From: Curtobacterium sp. 'Ferrero'
Lineage (GTDB): Bacteria; Actinomycetota; Actinomycetes; Actinomycetales; Microbacteriaceae
Direction: 5' to 3'
DNA: 64,000 nt
NCBI RefSeq assembly: GCF_002412165.1
Contig: NZ_NXIA01000002.1
Coordinates: forward strand, 310,001-374,000
The notes under the pieces are model-generated. The model did not search any database. It had not been told where the DNA came from and worked only from the letters and a program-made list of their open reading frames with translations. A program made the translations under genes and the position numbers. Of the stretch, positions 17,134 to 26,348 are shown piece by piece. The first letter of the stretch is position 1, and the number at the start of each line of letters is the position of its first letter.

Positions 17134-18755
17134 GTGGTCTGGTTCCTTTGCGGAGTCGTTGGCGTTGGATCGATTGGCGATACTACCGGCAGGTCGTCGC
17201 GGGTCAGCCTCCGCCGTGCCTCGACGAGCGCCCAGACGGCCGCTGCGGCGGTCAGGACGAGGAGCAGCGCGAAGCCGGTCCGACCGACCGGCGTCAGGTT
17301 CGCGAGCCGGCCGAGTCCGGCGATCGTCGCCTGCAGGTGGAAGTGCTCGTAGAACCCGCGGTAGGCGACGGTGAAGCCGTAGAGGCCGATCACCGGGAAC
17401 GCCCAGAGCGCGATCCGACCGAACCGGGCGCGGTCGGCCGCATCGCGCAGCAGGTTGCGCCAGGCGATGGCGCTGACGACCAGGAGCGGGACGAGCGCGA
17501 TGAAGAGGTACCGGCCCTGTGCACCCGCGATGAGCTGCGTGTCGTCGTAGGACGCGAAGTTGTTCTGCAGCTGGCTGAGCACGGTGATCGCCGGGACGAT
17601 CGTCATCACGACCGCGACGTCCCGGACGGGGGAGCGGCGGTAGGCCCAGCCGACGACGACCGCGAGCGCGAGCACCGTCATGGTGTCGGTGAGGATCGGC
17701 GTCATCGGGAACTGCAGCGCCCCGAACTGGCCCCAGAACGACGAGGTCAGACGGTCCCACTCGACGTTGAGGAACTCGCCGACGTTCGCGCTCGTCTGGT
17801 CCCCCCAGGGCCGGTCGCGCCGGATGCCGCCCACGCCGTCCGGCTGGAGCGTGTGGAAGAGCACGAGGTTCCGGATCCACCACCACGACCCGAGTGCGGC
17901 CACCACGGCCCCGGCGACCGCCGTGCGGGCGATCCGACGCCCCCACGAGAGCCGTCCGCGTCCGGCGACGAGCAGCACGACGGCGACGAACGGGACCGTC
18001 GGCAGGCCGGTGCCCTTCACGGAGCAGACCGCCGCCACCGCGACAGCGAGCCAGACGACGGTGCGCCAGCGGTCGTCGCCGGTGAGGGCGCGCGCCGACA
18101 ACCAGGCGATGACGGCGCCGAGCACGATCACGGGCGCGTCGTTGGTCACCGACGAGCCGATCTGGGCGAGCTGCGGCACCGCGAACAGGGCGAGCACGCC
18201 GACCACGGCCGTCCGGGGCGAGCGTGTCACCCGGCGGAGCGTGCTCCACACCAGGAACGGCAGCGGCACGAGCATCAGGACGTCGAGCAGCCGGAGCGCC
18301 GTGACGCCGACGTCCCAGCGCAGGTGGAAGAACCGGATGCCCTTGAGCACCGCGGCACCGATCGCGTAGTAGGTCGGCGGGTGCTGCGTCATCTGGTTGA
18401 CGAAGTCGTGGTTCCCGGGGTTCTCCGCGACGAGTTCGGCGACCGTCTGCCGGTTCGGGGCCGCGACCGAGGTCGTCTGCTGCTGCTCGGCGTAGGTGAC
18501 GGCGAGCAGGTCCATCTTCCCCGGAGCCGGCCAGCCGTTGCCGAGCGCGATCTGCTCAGCGGCGTCGAAGTGCGCGGCCTCGTCCGGGGCGGCGAACATC
18601 GGTGTGAGGACGGCCCAGAGCGTGAGCAGCAGCGCGAACGCCGCGGTCAGCGCCAGGACGGTGCGCCGCTCGCCCCGCGAGACGACGGGTGCCGCGACGG
18701 GTGCGGCGACCGACCCGCCCGTCACGGGGTGGTCGCCGTGGCCGTCAGTCCCCAT
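17130..18755 (-). CDS. DUF2142 family membrane protein (second copy)
   Basis: A 541-residue paralogue of the protein at 3145-4734, with the same landmark motifs in the same order: PDEAAHFDAAEQIALGNGWP, NQMTQHPPTYY, SSVTNDAPVIVLGAV and VKGTGLPTVPF. About ten membrane spans. Start taken as the ATG at 18755, which overlaps the stop of the preceding GT2 gene by 11 bp; a GTG at 18726 is an alternative. Its stop overlaps rmlB by 4 bp, so it is embedded in the rhamnose operon. Likely a GT-C-type transferase for a lipid-linked sugar; not demonstrated for the family. Confidence 0.8.
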   Translation of the reverse strand: MGTDGHGDHPVTGGSVAAPVAAPVVSRGERRTVLALTAAFALLLTLWAVLTPMFAAPDEAAHFDAAEQIALGNGWPAPGKMDLLAVTYAEQQQTTSVAAPNRQTVAELVAENPGNHDFVNQMTQHPPTYYAIGAAVLKGIRFFHLRWDVGVTALRLLDVLMLVPLPFLVWSTLRRVTRSPRTAVVGVLALFAVPQLAQIGSSVTNDAPVIVLGAVIAWLSARALTGDDRWRTVVWLAVAVAAVCSVKGTGLPTVPFVAVVLLVAGRGRLSWGRRIARTAVAGAVVAALGSWWWIRNLVLFHTLQPDGVGGIRRDRPWGDQTSANVGEFLNVEWDRLTSSFWGQFGALQFPMTPILTDTMTVLALAVVVGWAYRRSPVRDVAVVMTIVPAITVLSQLQNNFASYDDTQLIAGAQGRYLFIALVPLLVVSAIAWRNLLRDAADRARFGRIALWAFPVIGLYGFTVAYRGFYEHFHLQATIAGLGRLANLTPVGRTGFALLLVLTAAAAVWALVEARRRLTRDDLPVVSPIDPTPTTPQRNQTT

Positions 18756-19686
18756 ACCGCTGGAGCTTCTGCAGGTCGAGCTGCTCCTCGGCGAGGGTGC
18801 GGTTGAGCCGTGTGAGGTCGGCCACCACACCGATCACCATCGCGAGGACCGCGGTGATGAGCAGGACCACCCCGAGGATGATCGACTGCAGGTGGTTGCC
18901 GCCGGTGTGCATCGCCAGCAGCACGAGGTAGCGCACGAGCGGCCAGGCACCGAGCACGCCGATGATGGCCGCCACCCAGGCGAACAGCGCCATCGGGCGG
19001 TACATGAGGTACACGCGGGCGATCGCCGAGCCGGACTGGAACATGTGCTGCCAGATGTTGCTGAACAGCCGCGACTCCCGCGTCTTCGGGTTGGTCGTGA
19101 TCGGGACCGAGGCGATCGCGAGCCGCTTGTAGCCGGCCTGCACGATCGTCTCCATGCAGTAGCTGAACCGCGTGACGATGTTCAGCCGGATGAGCGAGTA
19201 CTTCGAGTACGCGCGGAAGCCGGACGCGGCGTCGGGCAGGTCGAGCCCCGCGGCGCGCGAGGCGACCCAGGAGCCGAAGCGCTGCATGAGCTTCTTGAAG
19301 CCGGAGAAGTGCTCGATCGTCCGGGTCTGGCGGTCGCCGATGACGATCTCCGCCTCCTTCCGGAGGATCGGCTGCACGAGCTCGGCGATCTGTGCCTGCG
19401 GGTACTGGTTGTCGCCGTCGGTGTTCACCACGATGTCGGCGCCGTGCAGCAGGGCGTAGTCGACGCCGTCGCGGAAGGAGCGGGCGAGGCCCATGTTCGT
19501 CGTGTGGTGCACGAAGTGCTTGACGCCGTGCTCCTTGGCCACCTCGACGGTGCGGTCGGTGCTGCCGTCGTCGATGACCAGGATCTCGATCTCGTCGATC
19601 CCGTCGATCTCCCTGGGGATCGAGTCGATGACGCTGGCGAGGGTGTGCTCCTCGTTGAGGCAGGGGATCTGGACGAATAGCTTCAC
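18745..19686 (-). CDS. Polyprenyl-phosphate glycosyltransferase (GT2, GtrB/DPM-like)
   Basis: A 313-residue GT2 enzyme that probably loads a sugar onto polyprenyl phosphate. The GT-A domain has [26 protein letters not shown] and NTDGDNQYP (the DxD metal site) and [10 protein letters not shown]; two C-terminal membrane helices and a polar tail follow, as in GtrB/ArnC. The frame opens at 19737, but a TAGGCT box at 19738-19743 would put transcription start near 19731, so the GTG at 19686, where the fold begins, is chosen. First gene of a five-gene operon ending in the epimerase. It could feed the DUF2142 protein just downstream. Confidence 0.85.
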   Translation of the reverse strand: MKLFVQIPCLNEEHTLASVIDSIPREIDGIDEIEILVIDDGSTDRTVEVAKEHGVKHFVHHTTNMGLARSFRDGVDYALLHGADIVVNTDGDNQYPQAQIAELVQPILRKEAEIVIGDRQTRTIEHFSGFKKLMQRFGSWVASRAAGLDLPDAASGFRAYSKYSLIRLNIVTRFSYCMETIVQAGYKRLAIASVPITTNPKTRESRLFSNIWQHMFQSGSAIARVYLMYRPMALFAWVAAIIGVLGAWPLVRYLVLLAMHTGGNHLQSIILGVVLLITAVLAMVIGVVADLTRLNRTLAEEQLDLQKLQRYGD

Positions 19687-19737
19687 GGGGCTGCTGGGTC
19701 TCGTTTCGTGATCAAGGCGGTTGCGCGAGGCGAGCAC

Positions 19738-19743
19738 AGCCTA
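19738..19743 (-). promoter_or_regulatory. -10 box (TAGGCT) of the GT2-DUF2142-rmlBD operon
   Basis: Minus-strand TAGGCT, 50 bp from a plus-strand TAGGCT at 19793 that serves rmlC. The two face away from each other and would drive the split rhamnose genes divergently from one 60-bp region. Confidence 0.5.
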
Positions 19744-19792
19744 ACGGGAACCGGTGGCCGCGTCGCGGAACGTGGTGTACCAGGCGCCTTGC

Positions 19793-19798
19793 TAGGCT
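19793..19798 (+). promoter_or_regulatory. -10 box (TAGGCT), leaderless start of rmlC
   Basis: TAGGCT ends 6 nt before the second of two adjacent GTG codons (19802 and 19805), favouring 19805 as the leaderless start. Confidence 0.5.
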
Positions 19799-19804
19799 GC
19801 CGTG

Positions 19805-20413
19805 GTGCAGATCCGAGAACTCAAGATCCCCGGCGCGTGGGAGTTCACGCCCGTGCAGCACGGCGATGCGCGAGGGGCCTTCCTCGAGGCGTACCGGGCG
19901 GACGTGCTCGAGGAGACCGTCGGGCACGCCCTCGACCTCCGCCAGGTGAACATGTCGGTGTCCGCGGCCGGCGTCGCCCGCGGCATCCACTACGCCCTCG
20001 TGCCGCCGAGCCAGGCGAAGTACGTCACCGCCGTCCGCGGGGCGTTCATCGACTACATCGTCGACATCCGGGTCGGCTCGCCGACGTTCGGGCAGTGGGA
20101 CTCCGTCCGGATCGACGACGTCGACCGCCGTGCCGTCTACCTGTCCGAGGGTCTGGGGCACGCGATCGTCGCGCTCGAGGACCGGTCGACCGTCAACTAC
20201 CTGGTCAGCGCGCACTACGACCCGCAGCGCGAGAAGGGCATCACGATCCTCGACCCGACGGTCGGGCTCGAGCTGCCCGAGGGGCTCGGCGAGCCGGTGC
20301 TCTCCGAGAAGGACACCACCGCGCCCACGCTCGAGCAGGCCGCCGAACAGGGACTCCTGCCGACGTACGAGGAGTGCGTGGCGTTCACCGAGTCCCTCCG
20401 CACGAGCAAGTAA
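19805..20413 (+). CDS. rmlC: dTDP-4-dehydrorhamnose 3,5-epimerase family protein
   Basis: Cupin-fold epimerase (202 residues) acting between RmlB and RmlD. Signatures: [19 protein letters not shown] at the N-terminus, [16 protein letters not shown] with the catalytic His, [31 protein letters not shown] and [15 protein letters not shown] at 19802 is an equally possible start, one codon longer. It leads a plus-strand operon with rmlA and a glycosyltransferase. NMSVS replaces the more usual NxSxS Ser/Lys arrangement slightly, but all family landmarks are present. Confidence 0.93.
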   Translation: MQIRELKIPGAWEFTPVQHGDARGAFLEAYRADVLEETVGHALDLRQVNMSVSAAGVARGIHYALVPPSQAKYVTAVRGAFIDYIVDIRVGSPTFGQWDSVRIDDVDRRAVYLSEGLGHAIVALEDRSTVNYLVSAHYDPQREKGITILDPTVGLELPEGLGEPVLSEKDTTAPTLEQAAEQGLLPTYEECVAFTESLRTSK

Positions 20414-20433
20414 CGAAGCAAAGGACGTCCCCG

Positions 20434-21297
20434 ATGAAGGGCATCATCCTCGCCGGGGGTTCCGGCACGCGCCTCTGGCCGATCACCAAGGGCATCAGCA
20501 AGCAGCTCATGCCGATCTACGACAAGCCGATGGTGTACTACCCGCTGTCGACGCTCATGATGGCCGGCATCCGCGAGGTCCTCGTCATCACGACGCCGGA
20601 GTACAACGACCAGTTCAAGGCCCTGCTCGGCGACGGCTCGGCGCTCGGCATGGACATCCAGTACGCCGTGCAGCCGAGCCCGGACGGCCTCGCGCAGGCG
20701 TTCGTCATCGGCGAGGAGTTCATCGGCGACGACAGCGTCGCGCTCGTCCTCGGCGACAACATCTTCCACGGCACCGGCCTCGGCACGAACCTCCGGAAGA
20801 ACACCGACGTGCAGGGGGCGACGATCTTCGCGTACCACGTCGCCGACCCGACGGCCTACGGCGTGGTCGAGTTCGACGACGACTTCACCGCGGTCTCCAT
20901 CGAGGAGAAGCCGACGCAGCCGAAGTCGAACTACGCGGTGCCCGGCCTGTACTTCTACGACAACAAGGTCATCGAGATCGCGAAGACCATCGAGCCGAGC
21001 GCGCGCGGCGAGCTCGAGATCTCGACCGTCAACGAGCGCTACCTCGAGGCCGGCGAGCTCGGTGTCCAGGTCCTCGACCGCGGCACCGCCTGGCTCGACA
21101 CCGGCACGTTCGAGTCGATGATGCAGGCCTCCGAGTACGTCAAGGTCATCGAGGACCGGCAGGGCTTCAAGATCGGCTGCATCGAGGAGATCGCCTGGCG
21201 CAACGGTTGGATCGACGACGCGCAGCTCGCCGAGCTCGCCGCGCCGCTCGTCAAGGGCGGGTACGGCGTGTACCTGCAGCGTCTGCTCGACGCCTGA
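20434..21297 (+). CDS. rmlA: Glucose-1-phosphate thymidylyltransferase
   Basis: First step of dTDP-rhamnose synthesis: dTTP + glucose-1-phosphate to dTDP-glucose. The 287-residue length and the motifs [50 protein letters not shown]...[29 protein letters not shown] are those of RmlA. ATG at 20434 follows AAAGGACG. 20 bp after rmlC and 7 bp before a glycosyltransferase gene, so part of one operon. Confidence 0.98.
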   Translation: MKGIILAGGSGTRLWPITKGISKQLMPIYDKPMVYYPLSTLMMAGIREVLVITTPEYNDQFKALLGDGSALGMDIQYAVQPSPDGLAQAFVIGEEFIGDDSVALVLGDNIFHGTGLGTNLRKNTDVQGATIFAYHVADPTAYGVVEFDDDFTAVSIEEKPTQPKSNYAVPGLYFYDNKVIEIAKTIEPSARGELEISTVNERYLEAGELGVQVLDRGTAWLDTGTFESMMQASEYVKVIEDRQGFKIGCIEEIAWRNGWIDDAQLAELAAPLVKGGYGVYLQRLLDA

Positions 21298-21304
21298 TCC
21301 ACCC

Positions 21305-23107
21305 GTGGGTCTCTTCCGCCGGGCACGTCGCCGCGCAGACACGGCAGGTCCCGGCGCCGGCCAGGAGGCTCGACCCACCCCCGCAGCAGGAACCGACGTC
21401 GAGCGGGTGGCCGGGTGGGACACCCCGCCACCACTGCTCGACGTGCCGGTGACGGTGGTCCTCACGACCCGGTCCGACCGGCACGCGGAGGTCCCGCGGC
21501 TCATCGCGGTGGCGCGCCACGCGTTCGGCGCCGAGGTCGACGTCCGCGCGGTGTCCTACGTCGCGGACGCCTCGCCGCGCGATCCGTTCGCCCCCGACCT
21601 GCCGTGGGTGCGCCGCGACCCGCTGGACGGCATCGGTTCGGCGATCAACGCCGGGGTCCTGGCCGGGGTCGGTCGGACGCTGGTCGTCGTCGACACGTCG
21701 GTCGAGCTCGACGCAAGCGCGTTGGTGGCGCTCGGCCACGACGTCGGACGACCGACGCAGGCTCGGGTCCGCACGGCCGACGGCGTCTGGCGGAACGGGG
21801 CCCGGCTGCTCCGGCCGGGCGCGCTGCCGTGGTCGGACGACCGGTCCGCGCCGAACGACGACATCGTGTTCGGGGCGGACCAGCCGGTCGTCTCGATGCC
21901 GCAGGCCGCGCTGGTGGCCGCGCCGTGCCTCCCGGACGAGCGCACCACGGTGACGGCCTGGACGGCCCTGGCGGCGGCGACCACCTCGACCGCCGTGCGC
22001 ACGCGTGACGTCGGTGCCGTGCGCCGCACGGTCGAGCCGGGGCGCACCGTCGATGCGTCGGTCGCCGACGTCGTCGCGTCGTGGCGCGACCGGACGCCGG
22101 ACAGGGACGGCGCCGTGGTCGCCGGTCCGCCGCTGCCGCCGTGGGGACTCCGACCGGTGACCCCGACGGAGCGGATCCGCTCCGACGACGAGCACCTGAC
22201 CTGGGCGGTCAAGATCGCCGCGCCCGCCGGACCCGAGGGCGACGGCTGGGGTGACGTGCACTTCGCCGCGGAGCTCGCCGGGGCGTTGGAGCGACTCGGG
22301 CAGCGGGTCCGCATCGACCGCCGTGACGCCCACGTCCGTGACGACGACGGCGACGACGACGTCACCCTGGCGGTCCGTGGGCTGGACCGGGTGCCCCCGA
22401 ACCCGGCGTCCGTGAACCTGCTCTGGGTGATCAGCCACCCCGACGACGTCGCCGACACCGAGCTCCGCGCGTTCGACCGGGCGTTCGCTGCCGGTCCGGC
22501 GTGGGCTGCCGACGCCTCGGCCCGGGCGGGGGTGCGAGTCGACCCGCTGCTGCAGGCGACGGACCCGACCGTGTTCCACCCCGGCGCCGCAGCCGGTCCG
22601 GACGTGGGCCGAGCCGTGTTCGTCGGCTCGACACGTGGCGCTGCCCGTCCGGTGGTCGCGGACGCCGTCGCGCTCGGGGCCGACCTGCGCGTGCACGGCC
22701 CCGGATGGGAGGACGTCGTGCCCTCGTCGATGCGCGGCGCCGCGTCCCTCGACCGATCCGAGGTCGCCGGCGCGTACGCGGGCGCGAGGGTCGTGCTGAA
22801 CGACCACTGGCCGGACATGGCGGCCGGCGGGTTCGTGTCGAACCGGGTGTTCGACGTCCTCGCGTCCGGAGGTGTCGTCGTGACCGACCCGGTCGCCGGG
22901 CTCGCGGATCTCCTCGACGTCCCGACGCTCGCGGTGGCGCACTCGCGGGAGGAGCTCGCGGTCCTCCTCGACCCGGCGTACCCGTGGCCGTCGGCGGCCG
23001 TGCGCGCCGAGGTGGCTGCGCGCGTCGCCGCCGAGCACTCGTTCGATGCTCGCGCGCGCGTGCTGCTCGACGCCGCGCGGGCGGAGCGCGCGCGGCTGCG
23101 GCGCTGA
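21305..23107 (+). CDS. Two-part glycosyltransferase (degenerate GT2-like N-terminus, CgeB-like GT-B C-terminus)
   Basis: A 600-residue cytosolic protein. Residues ~45-260 start VTVVLTTRSDRHAEV and resemble a GT2 fold, but the usual DDGS and DxD metal motifs are missing (VVVDTSVELDASA instead), so this half may be inactive. Residues ~295-600 look like a GT-B enzyme of the CgeB type: VNLLWVISHPDDV, FVGSTRGAARPV, LRVHGPGWE and VLNDHWPDMAAGGFVSNRVF. GTG start 7 bp after rmlA. Placement behind the dTDP-rhamnose genes suggests a rhamnosyltransferase, by inference only. Confidence 0.7.
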   Translation: MGLFRRARRRADTAGPGAGQEARPTPAAGTDVERVAGWDTPPPLLDVPVTVVLTTRSDRHAEVPRLIAVARHAFGAEVDVRAVSYVADASPRDPFAPDLPWVRRDPLDGIGSAINAGVLAGVGRTLVVVDTSVELDASALVALGHDVGRPTQARVRTADGVWRNGARLLRPGALPWSDDRSAPNDDIVFGADQPVVSMPQAALVAAPCLPDERTTVTAWTALAAATTSTAVRTRDVGAVRRTVEPGRTVDASVADVVASWRDRTPDRDGAVVAGPPLPPWGLRPVTPTERIRSDDEHLTWAVKIAAPAGPEGDGWGDVHFAAELAGALERLGQRVRIDRRDAHVRDDDGDDDVTLAVRGLDRVPPNPASVNLLWVISHPDDVADTELRAFDRAFAAGPAWAADASARAGVRVDPLLQATDPTVFHPGAAAGPDVGRAVFVGSTRGAARPVVADAVALGADLRVHGPGWEDVVPSSMRGAASLDRSEVAGAYAGARVVLNDHWPDMAAGGFVSNRVFDVLASGGVVVTDPVAGLADLLDVPTLAVAHSREELAVLLDPAYPWPSAAVRAEVAARVAAEHSFDARARVLLDAARAERARLRR

Positions 23108-23130
23108 CGCGGCGCTGACGCGGCGCTGAC
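23098..23130. repeat. Three tandem 11-bp units spanning a stop codon
   Basis: GCGGCGCTGAC occurs three times head to tail; the first copy contains the TGA stop of the preceding gene, and the next two provide further TGA triplets in other frames. Confidence 0.7.
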
Positions 23131-23149
23131 GCGCTCCGGGGCACCACGC

Positions 23150-23191
23150 TCCGGACACGGAACCGCGCTCTTCTCCGGTGCTGTGTCCGGA
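23150..23191. terminator. Hairpin between convergent glycosyltransferase genes
   Basis: TCCGGACAC (23150-23158) pairs perfectly with GTGTCCGGA (23183-23191). A GGAACC/GGTTCC pair overlaps the same region and could form an alternative stem. Likely bidirectional terminator. Confidence 0.5.
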
Positions 23192-23218
23192 ACCTGGTTC
23201 CGCGGACAGGGGGGCGCG

Positions 23219-24079
23219 CTACTTGCGCGTCACCCAGCGGGCGCGGATCGACAGCCCGGCGCGCAGCACGACGCGGAGGGGCCACAACCACCACGCCCGG
23301 TACTTCCGCGACAGGTAGCGGTAGGCGCTCCGGTGGTGCTCGATCTCCATGCGGCGACGGTTCGACGAGGTCGAGTGGGCACCGGTGTGCGTCACGACGG
23401 CGGACGGCACGTACACGTTCGCGGAGCCCGACTGGCCGACGCGCTGCCCGAGGTCGACGTCCTCGAAGTACATGAAGTAGGACTCGTCGAACCCGCCGAG
23501 CTCCCGGAACAGCGACGTCCGGATGAGGAAGCACGCGCCGGAGAGCCAGCCGGCCTCGCGCTCGACGACCTGCGTCGTCGACCAGTACCGCTGGCTCCAG
23601 GGGTTCCCGGGCCACAGCCGCGAGAACGCCGCGTGACCGAGACCGGTCCGGAGCGAGGGCAGTCGACGCGCGGACGGGTAGGTCTCGCCCTGCTCGTCGA
23701 GGATCCTCGGCCCGAACGCACCGGCGGACGGCAGCCGGTCGGCGGCGCGGACGAGCTCGTCGATCGACCCGGGGGCGAGCACGACGTCGGGGTTCGTGAC
23801 GAGCAGGAACTCCGGGTCGACGTCGGGCAGGACGTCGTCGAGCGCCGCCAGCGCCGCGTCGATCCCACCGCCGTACCCCCGGTTGCCGCCCGACGACACG
23901 ACGGTGGCGCCGTAGGACTCGCCGATCGCACGGAGGGCGTCGAGTTCCGTCGAGCCGTTGTCCGCCACGACCACGGCGACCGGTCCGGACGAGGCCCCGG
24001 CGATGCTCGCGAGGAACGGCCGGATCGTCTCGCCGGTGTTGTAGGTCACGGTGAGGACGGCGACCCTCGGCGCGCTCAC
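23219..24079 (-). CDS. GT2 glycosyltransferase, rhamnosyltransferase (WbbL)-like
   Basis: A 286-residue GT-A enzyme resembling the WbbL rhamnosyltransferases that add rhamnose to GlcNAc-PP-polyprenol. Motifs: VAVLTVTYNTGETIRPFL, VVADNGSTELD, GGNRGYGGGIDAAL, LLVTNPDVVL (metal-binding Asp), WLSGACFLIRTS and YFMYFEDVDLGQRV. GTG start overlaps the stop of the GT4 gene by 4 bp. Last gene of the exporter operon. The C-terminal region is basic with an amphipathic tail (YRAWWLWPLRVVLRAGLS), which may touch the membrane. Rhamnose specificity is inferred from family and locus. Confidence 0.85.
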   Translation of the reverse strand: MSAPRVAVLTVTYNTGETIRPFLASIAGASSGPVAVVVADNGSTELDALRAIGESYGATVVSSGGNRGYGGGIDAALAALDDVLPDVDPEFLLVTNPDVVLAPGSIDELVRAADRLPSAGAFGPRILDEQGETYPSARRLPSLRTGLGHAAFSRLWPGNPWSQRYWSTTQVVEREAGWLSGACFLIRTSLFRELGGFDESYFMYFEDVDLGQRVGQSGSANVYVPSAVVTHTGAHSTSSNRRRMEIEHHRSAYRYLSRKYRAWWLWPLRVVLRAGLSIRARWVTRK

Positions 24080-25233
24080 CGGGCCACCTGCCGGTAGGCG
24101 TCGGCGTGGACGGCCGCCGTGGCCTCCCACGTGAAGTCGTCCGCCCGCTCCAGCGACGCCGTGCGGTGGCGTGCCACCAGGTCGGGGTCGTCGAGCAGAC
24201 GCGCCATCACTGCCGCGAGGTCGTCGACCGTCGGCTCGGCGTACACGGCTGCGTCCCCGCCGACCTCCGGGAGGGACAGCCGCCGGGTGGTGACGACGCA
24301 GGCCCCCGCGGCCATCGCCTCGACGACCGGGAGCCCGAAGCCCTCGCCGAGCGACGGGTACACGACGAAGTCCGCCCCGCCGAGGAAGCCGGAGAGGTCC
24401 TCGAGCGGCAGGTAGCCCGCCTCGACCACGTGGTCGGTGTCCCGCAGGGCGTCGAGGCGCTCGATCGCCGCGGTGTCCCACCCCCGGGCACCGGAGAGCA
24501 CCAGCCACGGCGTGACGGACCCGGTGGCGTCGCGGGCGGCGCGCACGGCGGCGTAGGCGTCGAGGAGCACGGTGACGTTCTTCCGCGGCTCGATCGTGCC
24601 GAGGAAGGCGATCCACGGGGCATCCTCCGGGAGGGTCGCAGCGATCCGGGCGTCCTCGACCTCGGCCGTCGAGGGCTCGTGGAAGACCGCACGGTCGACC
24701 CCGAGCGGCGCGACCCGGACGTCGGCGCGGATCTGCCGGACGACCCGTGCGGCCTCGGTCGCCGTCGCCGCGCTCGGGACGAGCACGACCGGACGCGAGC
24801 GCAGGGAACGACGGCTCCACCAGGTGAAGAACGTCCGCTTCGTGCGCGAGTGCCACTCCGGGTTCGAGAAGAAGGTCGCGTCGTGCAACGTCACCACAGA
24901 ACCGCCCCGCCAGGCGAACGGGTAGGTGTAGTGCGGCGAGTGCAGGACGTCGGCGTGCAGGCGTCGCGCGAGCGCCGGCAGTCCGGTCTGCTCCCAGACG
25001 AAGCGCAGCGGCACGGAGTCGGTCCAGCCGGGGGCGGCGTGGACGGTGACGTCGGGGGCGATCGAGCGGAAGTGCGCGACGTGCGCGGGGCGGACGACGA
25101 GGTGCACGTCGAGCTGCGGGCCCGACCGCTGGTGGTCCACGAGGTGCGAGACGACGCCCTCGACGTAGCGTCCGACGCCGCCGAGGTTCCGCGGTACGGC
25201 CGTCCCGTCGATCAGGACGGTGGTGTGCGGCAC
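24076..25233 (-). CDS. Glycosyltransferase family 4 protein
   Basis: A 385-residue GT4 enzyme: VLIDGTAVPRNLGGVGRYVE at the N-terminus (glycine loop), HADVLHSPHYTYPF, VVTLHDATFF, then a donor half from WIAFLGTIEPRKNVTVLLDA and FVVYPSLGEGFGLPVVEAMA with EX7E. The GTG at 25233 is chosen because AAGGAT lies 6 nt upstream and the fold starts four residues later. An ATG at 25296 would give 21 more residues and an exact ATGA overlap with the upstream stop, so the start is open. Fourth gene of the exporter operon; likely a mannosyl- or rhamnosyltransferase. Confidence 0.85.
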   Translation of the reverse strand: MPHTTVLIDGTAVPRNLGGVGRYVEGVVSHLVDHQRSGPQLDVHLVVRPAHVAHFRSIAPDVTVHAAPGWTDSVPLRFVWEQTGLPALARRLHADVLHSPHYTYPFAWRGGSVVTLHDATFFSNPEWHSRTKRTFFTWWSRRSLRSRPVVLVPSAATATEAARVVRQIRADVRVAPLGVDRAVFHEPSTAEVEDARIAATLPEDAPWIAFLGTIEPRKNVTVLLDAYAAVRAARDATGSVTPWLVLSGARGWDTAAIERLDALRDTDHVVEAGYLPLEDLSGFLGGADFVVYPSLGEGFGLPVVEAMAAGACVVTTRRLSLPEVGGDAAVYAEPTVDDLAAVMARLLDDPDLVARHRTASLERADDFTWEATAAVHADAYRQVAR

Positions 25234-25292
25234 GCGAGGATCCTTCCGGCCGGAGCCGTCGACGGGGGAGCGACCAGGATAGCGCTCGTCGC

Positions 25293-26348
25293 TCATGCGC
25301 CCGGGTCCACCGCGCGGCGCGGCACGCTCGCGCGCCGGTCCTCCGCGAACCGCCGCGCCAGGTGCCGGGGGAGGTGCGCTGCGACGTCGGCCAGCGCTGC
25401 CAGGACGAGCCGTGCCTCCCGGCGGTCGCGGCCGGAGGCGAGCCCGCGCAGGCCGCGCACCAGGGTCCGCGCCGCGGCGCGCGCGACCGTCGACCACGGC
25501 GCGTGCCAGAGGGCCACGACCAGGCGGTTGCGGGCGTTCCGGAACACGAAGAGGTCGCTGCGCACGCCGGAGGACGCCGAGTGGTCGTGCTCGACCGCGG
25601 CGTCCACCGCGTGCTCGACCCGCCACCCGCGACGGCGCATGCGCCACGCGAGCTCGGTGTCCTCGTAGTACATGAAGAGCGACTCGTCGAGGAGGCCGAC
25701 GTCGTCGAGCGCGGCGCGCCGGAGCGCGCAGGCGCCCCCGGAGAAGCCGAACACGTCGACCTCGGCCGCCTGGTCGCCCGGCGCGAACCAGTCGCGGTCC
25801 ATGCCGTTGCCGTCGCGGTCGACCCGCACGCCCGTCGAGTTCAGACGGACGTCGCCGTCGTCCGACGGCGTCCACCAGCGTCCGTCGTGGTCGCGCAGCA
25901 CGCGCTGGCCGGCGGTCGGCCCGGTGCCGGCCGGGAGGCGCGTCCAGCGTCCGGCGAGCACGATGCGGCCCGTCACGGCCGCCGTCTCCGGTGCCGCCCG
26001 CGCCAGGTGGTCGCGGAGGGCGCCGACGAACCCCGGGGCGGGTTCGGCGTCGTTGTTGAGGAGCACGACGACCTCGGCGTCCGTGTGCCGGATGCCCGTG
26101 TTGGCGCCGGCCGCGAAGCCGCCGTTGCGCTCCCGGGTGAGCACGGTGGCGTCCGGCAGTGCGGCGCGCAGGACGACGACCGAGTCGTCGCCGGACCCGT
26201 TGTCGACGACGACCACCTCGGCGCCCGCGCTCGGGTCGTCGAGCACGGCCCGGGCGGCGCGGACGGTGAGGTCCGCGCGCTCCCAGTTGACGATCACGAC
26301 CGCGGTGCGACCGGCCTCGCCCGCTGCACCCGGTCGGGACGTGCTCAG
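25293..26348 (-). CDS. GT2 glycosyltransferase, probable CTG start
   Basis: A 351-residue GT2 enzyme: TAVVIVNWERADLTVRAA, VVVDNGSGDDSV, NGGFAAGANTGIR, VVLLNNDAEPAPGF, FGFSGGACALRRAAL and FMYYEDTELAWRMRRRGW. No ATG, GTG or TTG lies in frame ahead of the first strand; the first is a GTG at 26297 that would cut into it (VIVNW). A CTG at 26348 has GAGGAG 5 nt upstream and overlaps the stop of the ABC ATPase gene by exactly 4 bp (CTGA), like its operon neighbours. The CTG is therefore preferred, with GTG 26297 as fallback. C-terminal ~100 residues are arginine- and alanine-rich. Confidence 0.85.
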   Translation of the reverse strand: MSTSRPGAAGEAGRTAVVIVNWERADLTVRAARAVLDDPSAGAEVVVVDNGSGDDSVVVLRAALPDATVLTRERNGGFAAGANTGIRHTDAEVVVLLNNDAEPAPGFVGALRDHLARAAPETAAVTGRIVLAGRWTRLPAGTGPTAGQRVLRDHDGRWWTPSDDGDVRLNSTGVRVDRDGNGMDRDWFAPGDQAAEVDVFGFSGGACALRRAALDDVGLLDESLFMYYEDTELAWRMRRRGWRVEHAVDAAVEHDHSASSGVRSDLFVFRNARNRLVVALWHAPWSTVARAAARTLVRGLRGLASGRDRREARLVLAALADVAAHLPRHLARRFAEDRRASVPRRAVDPGA

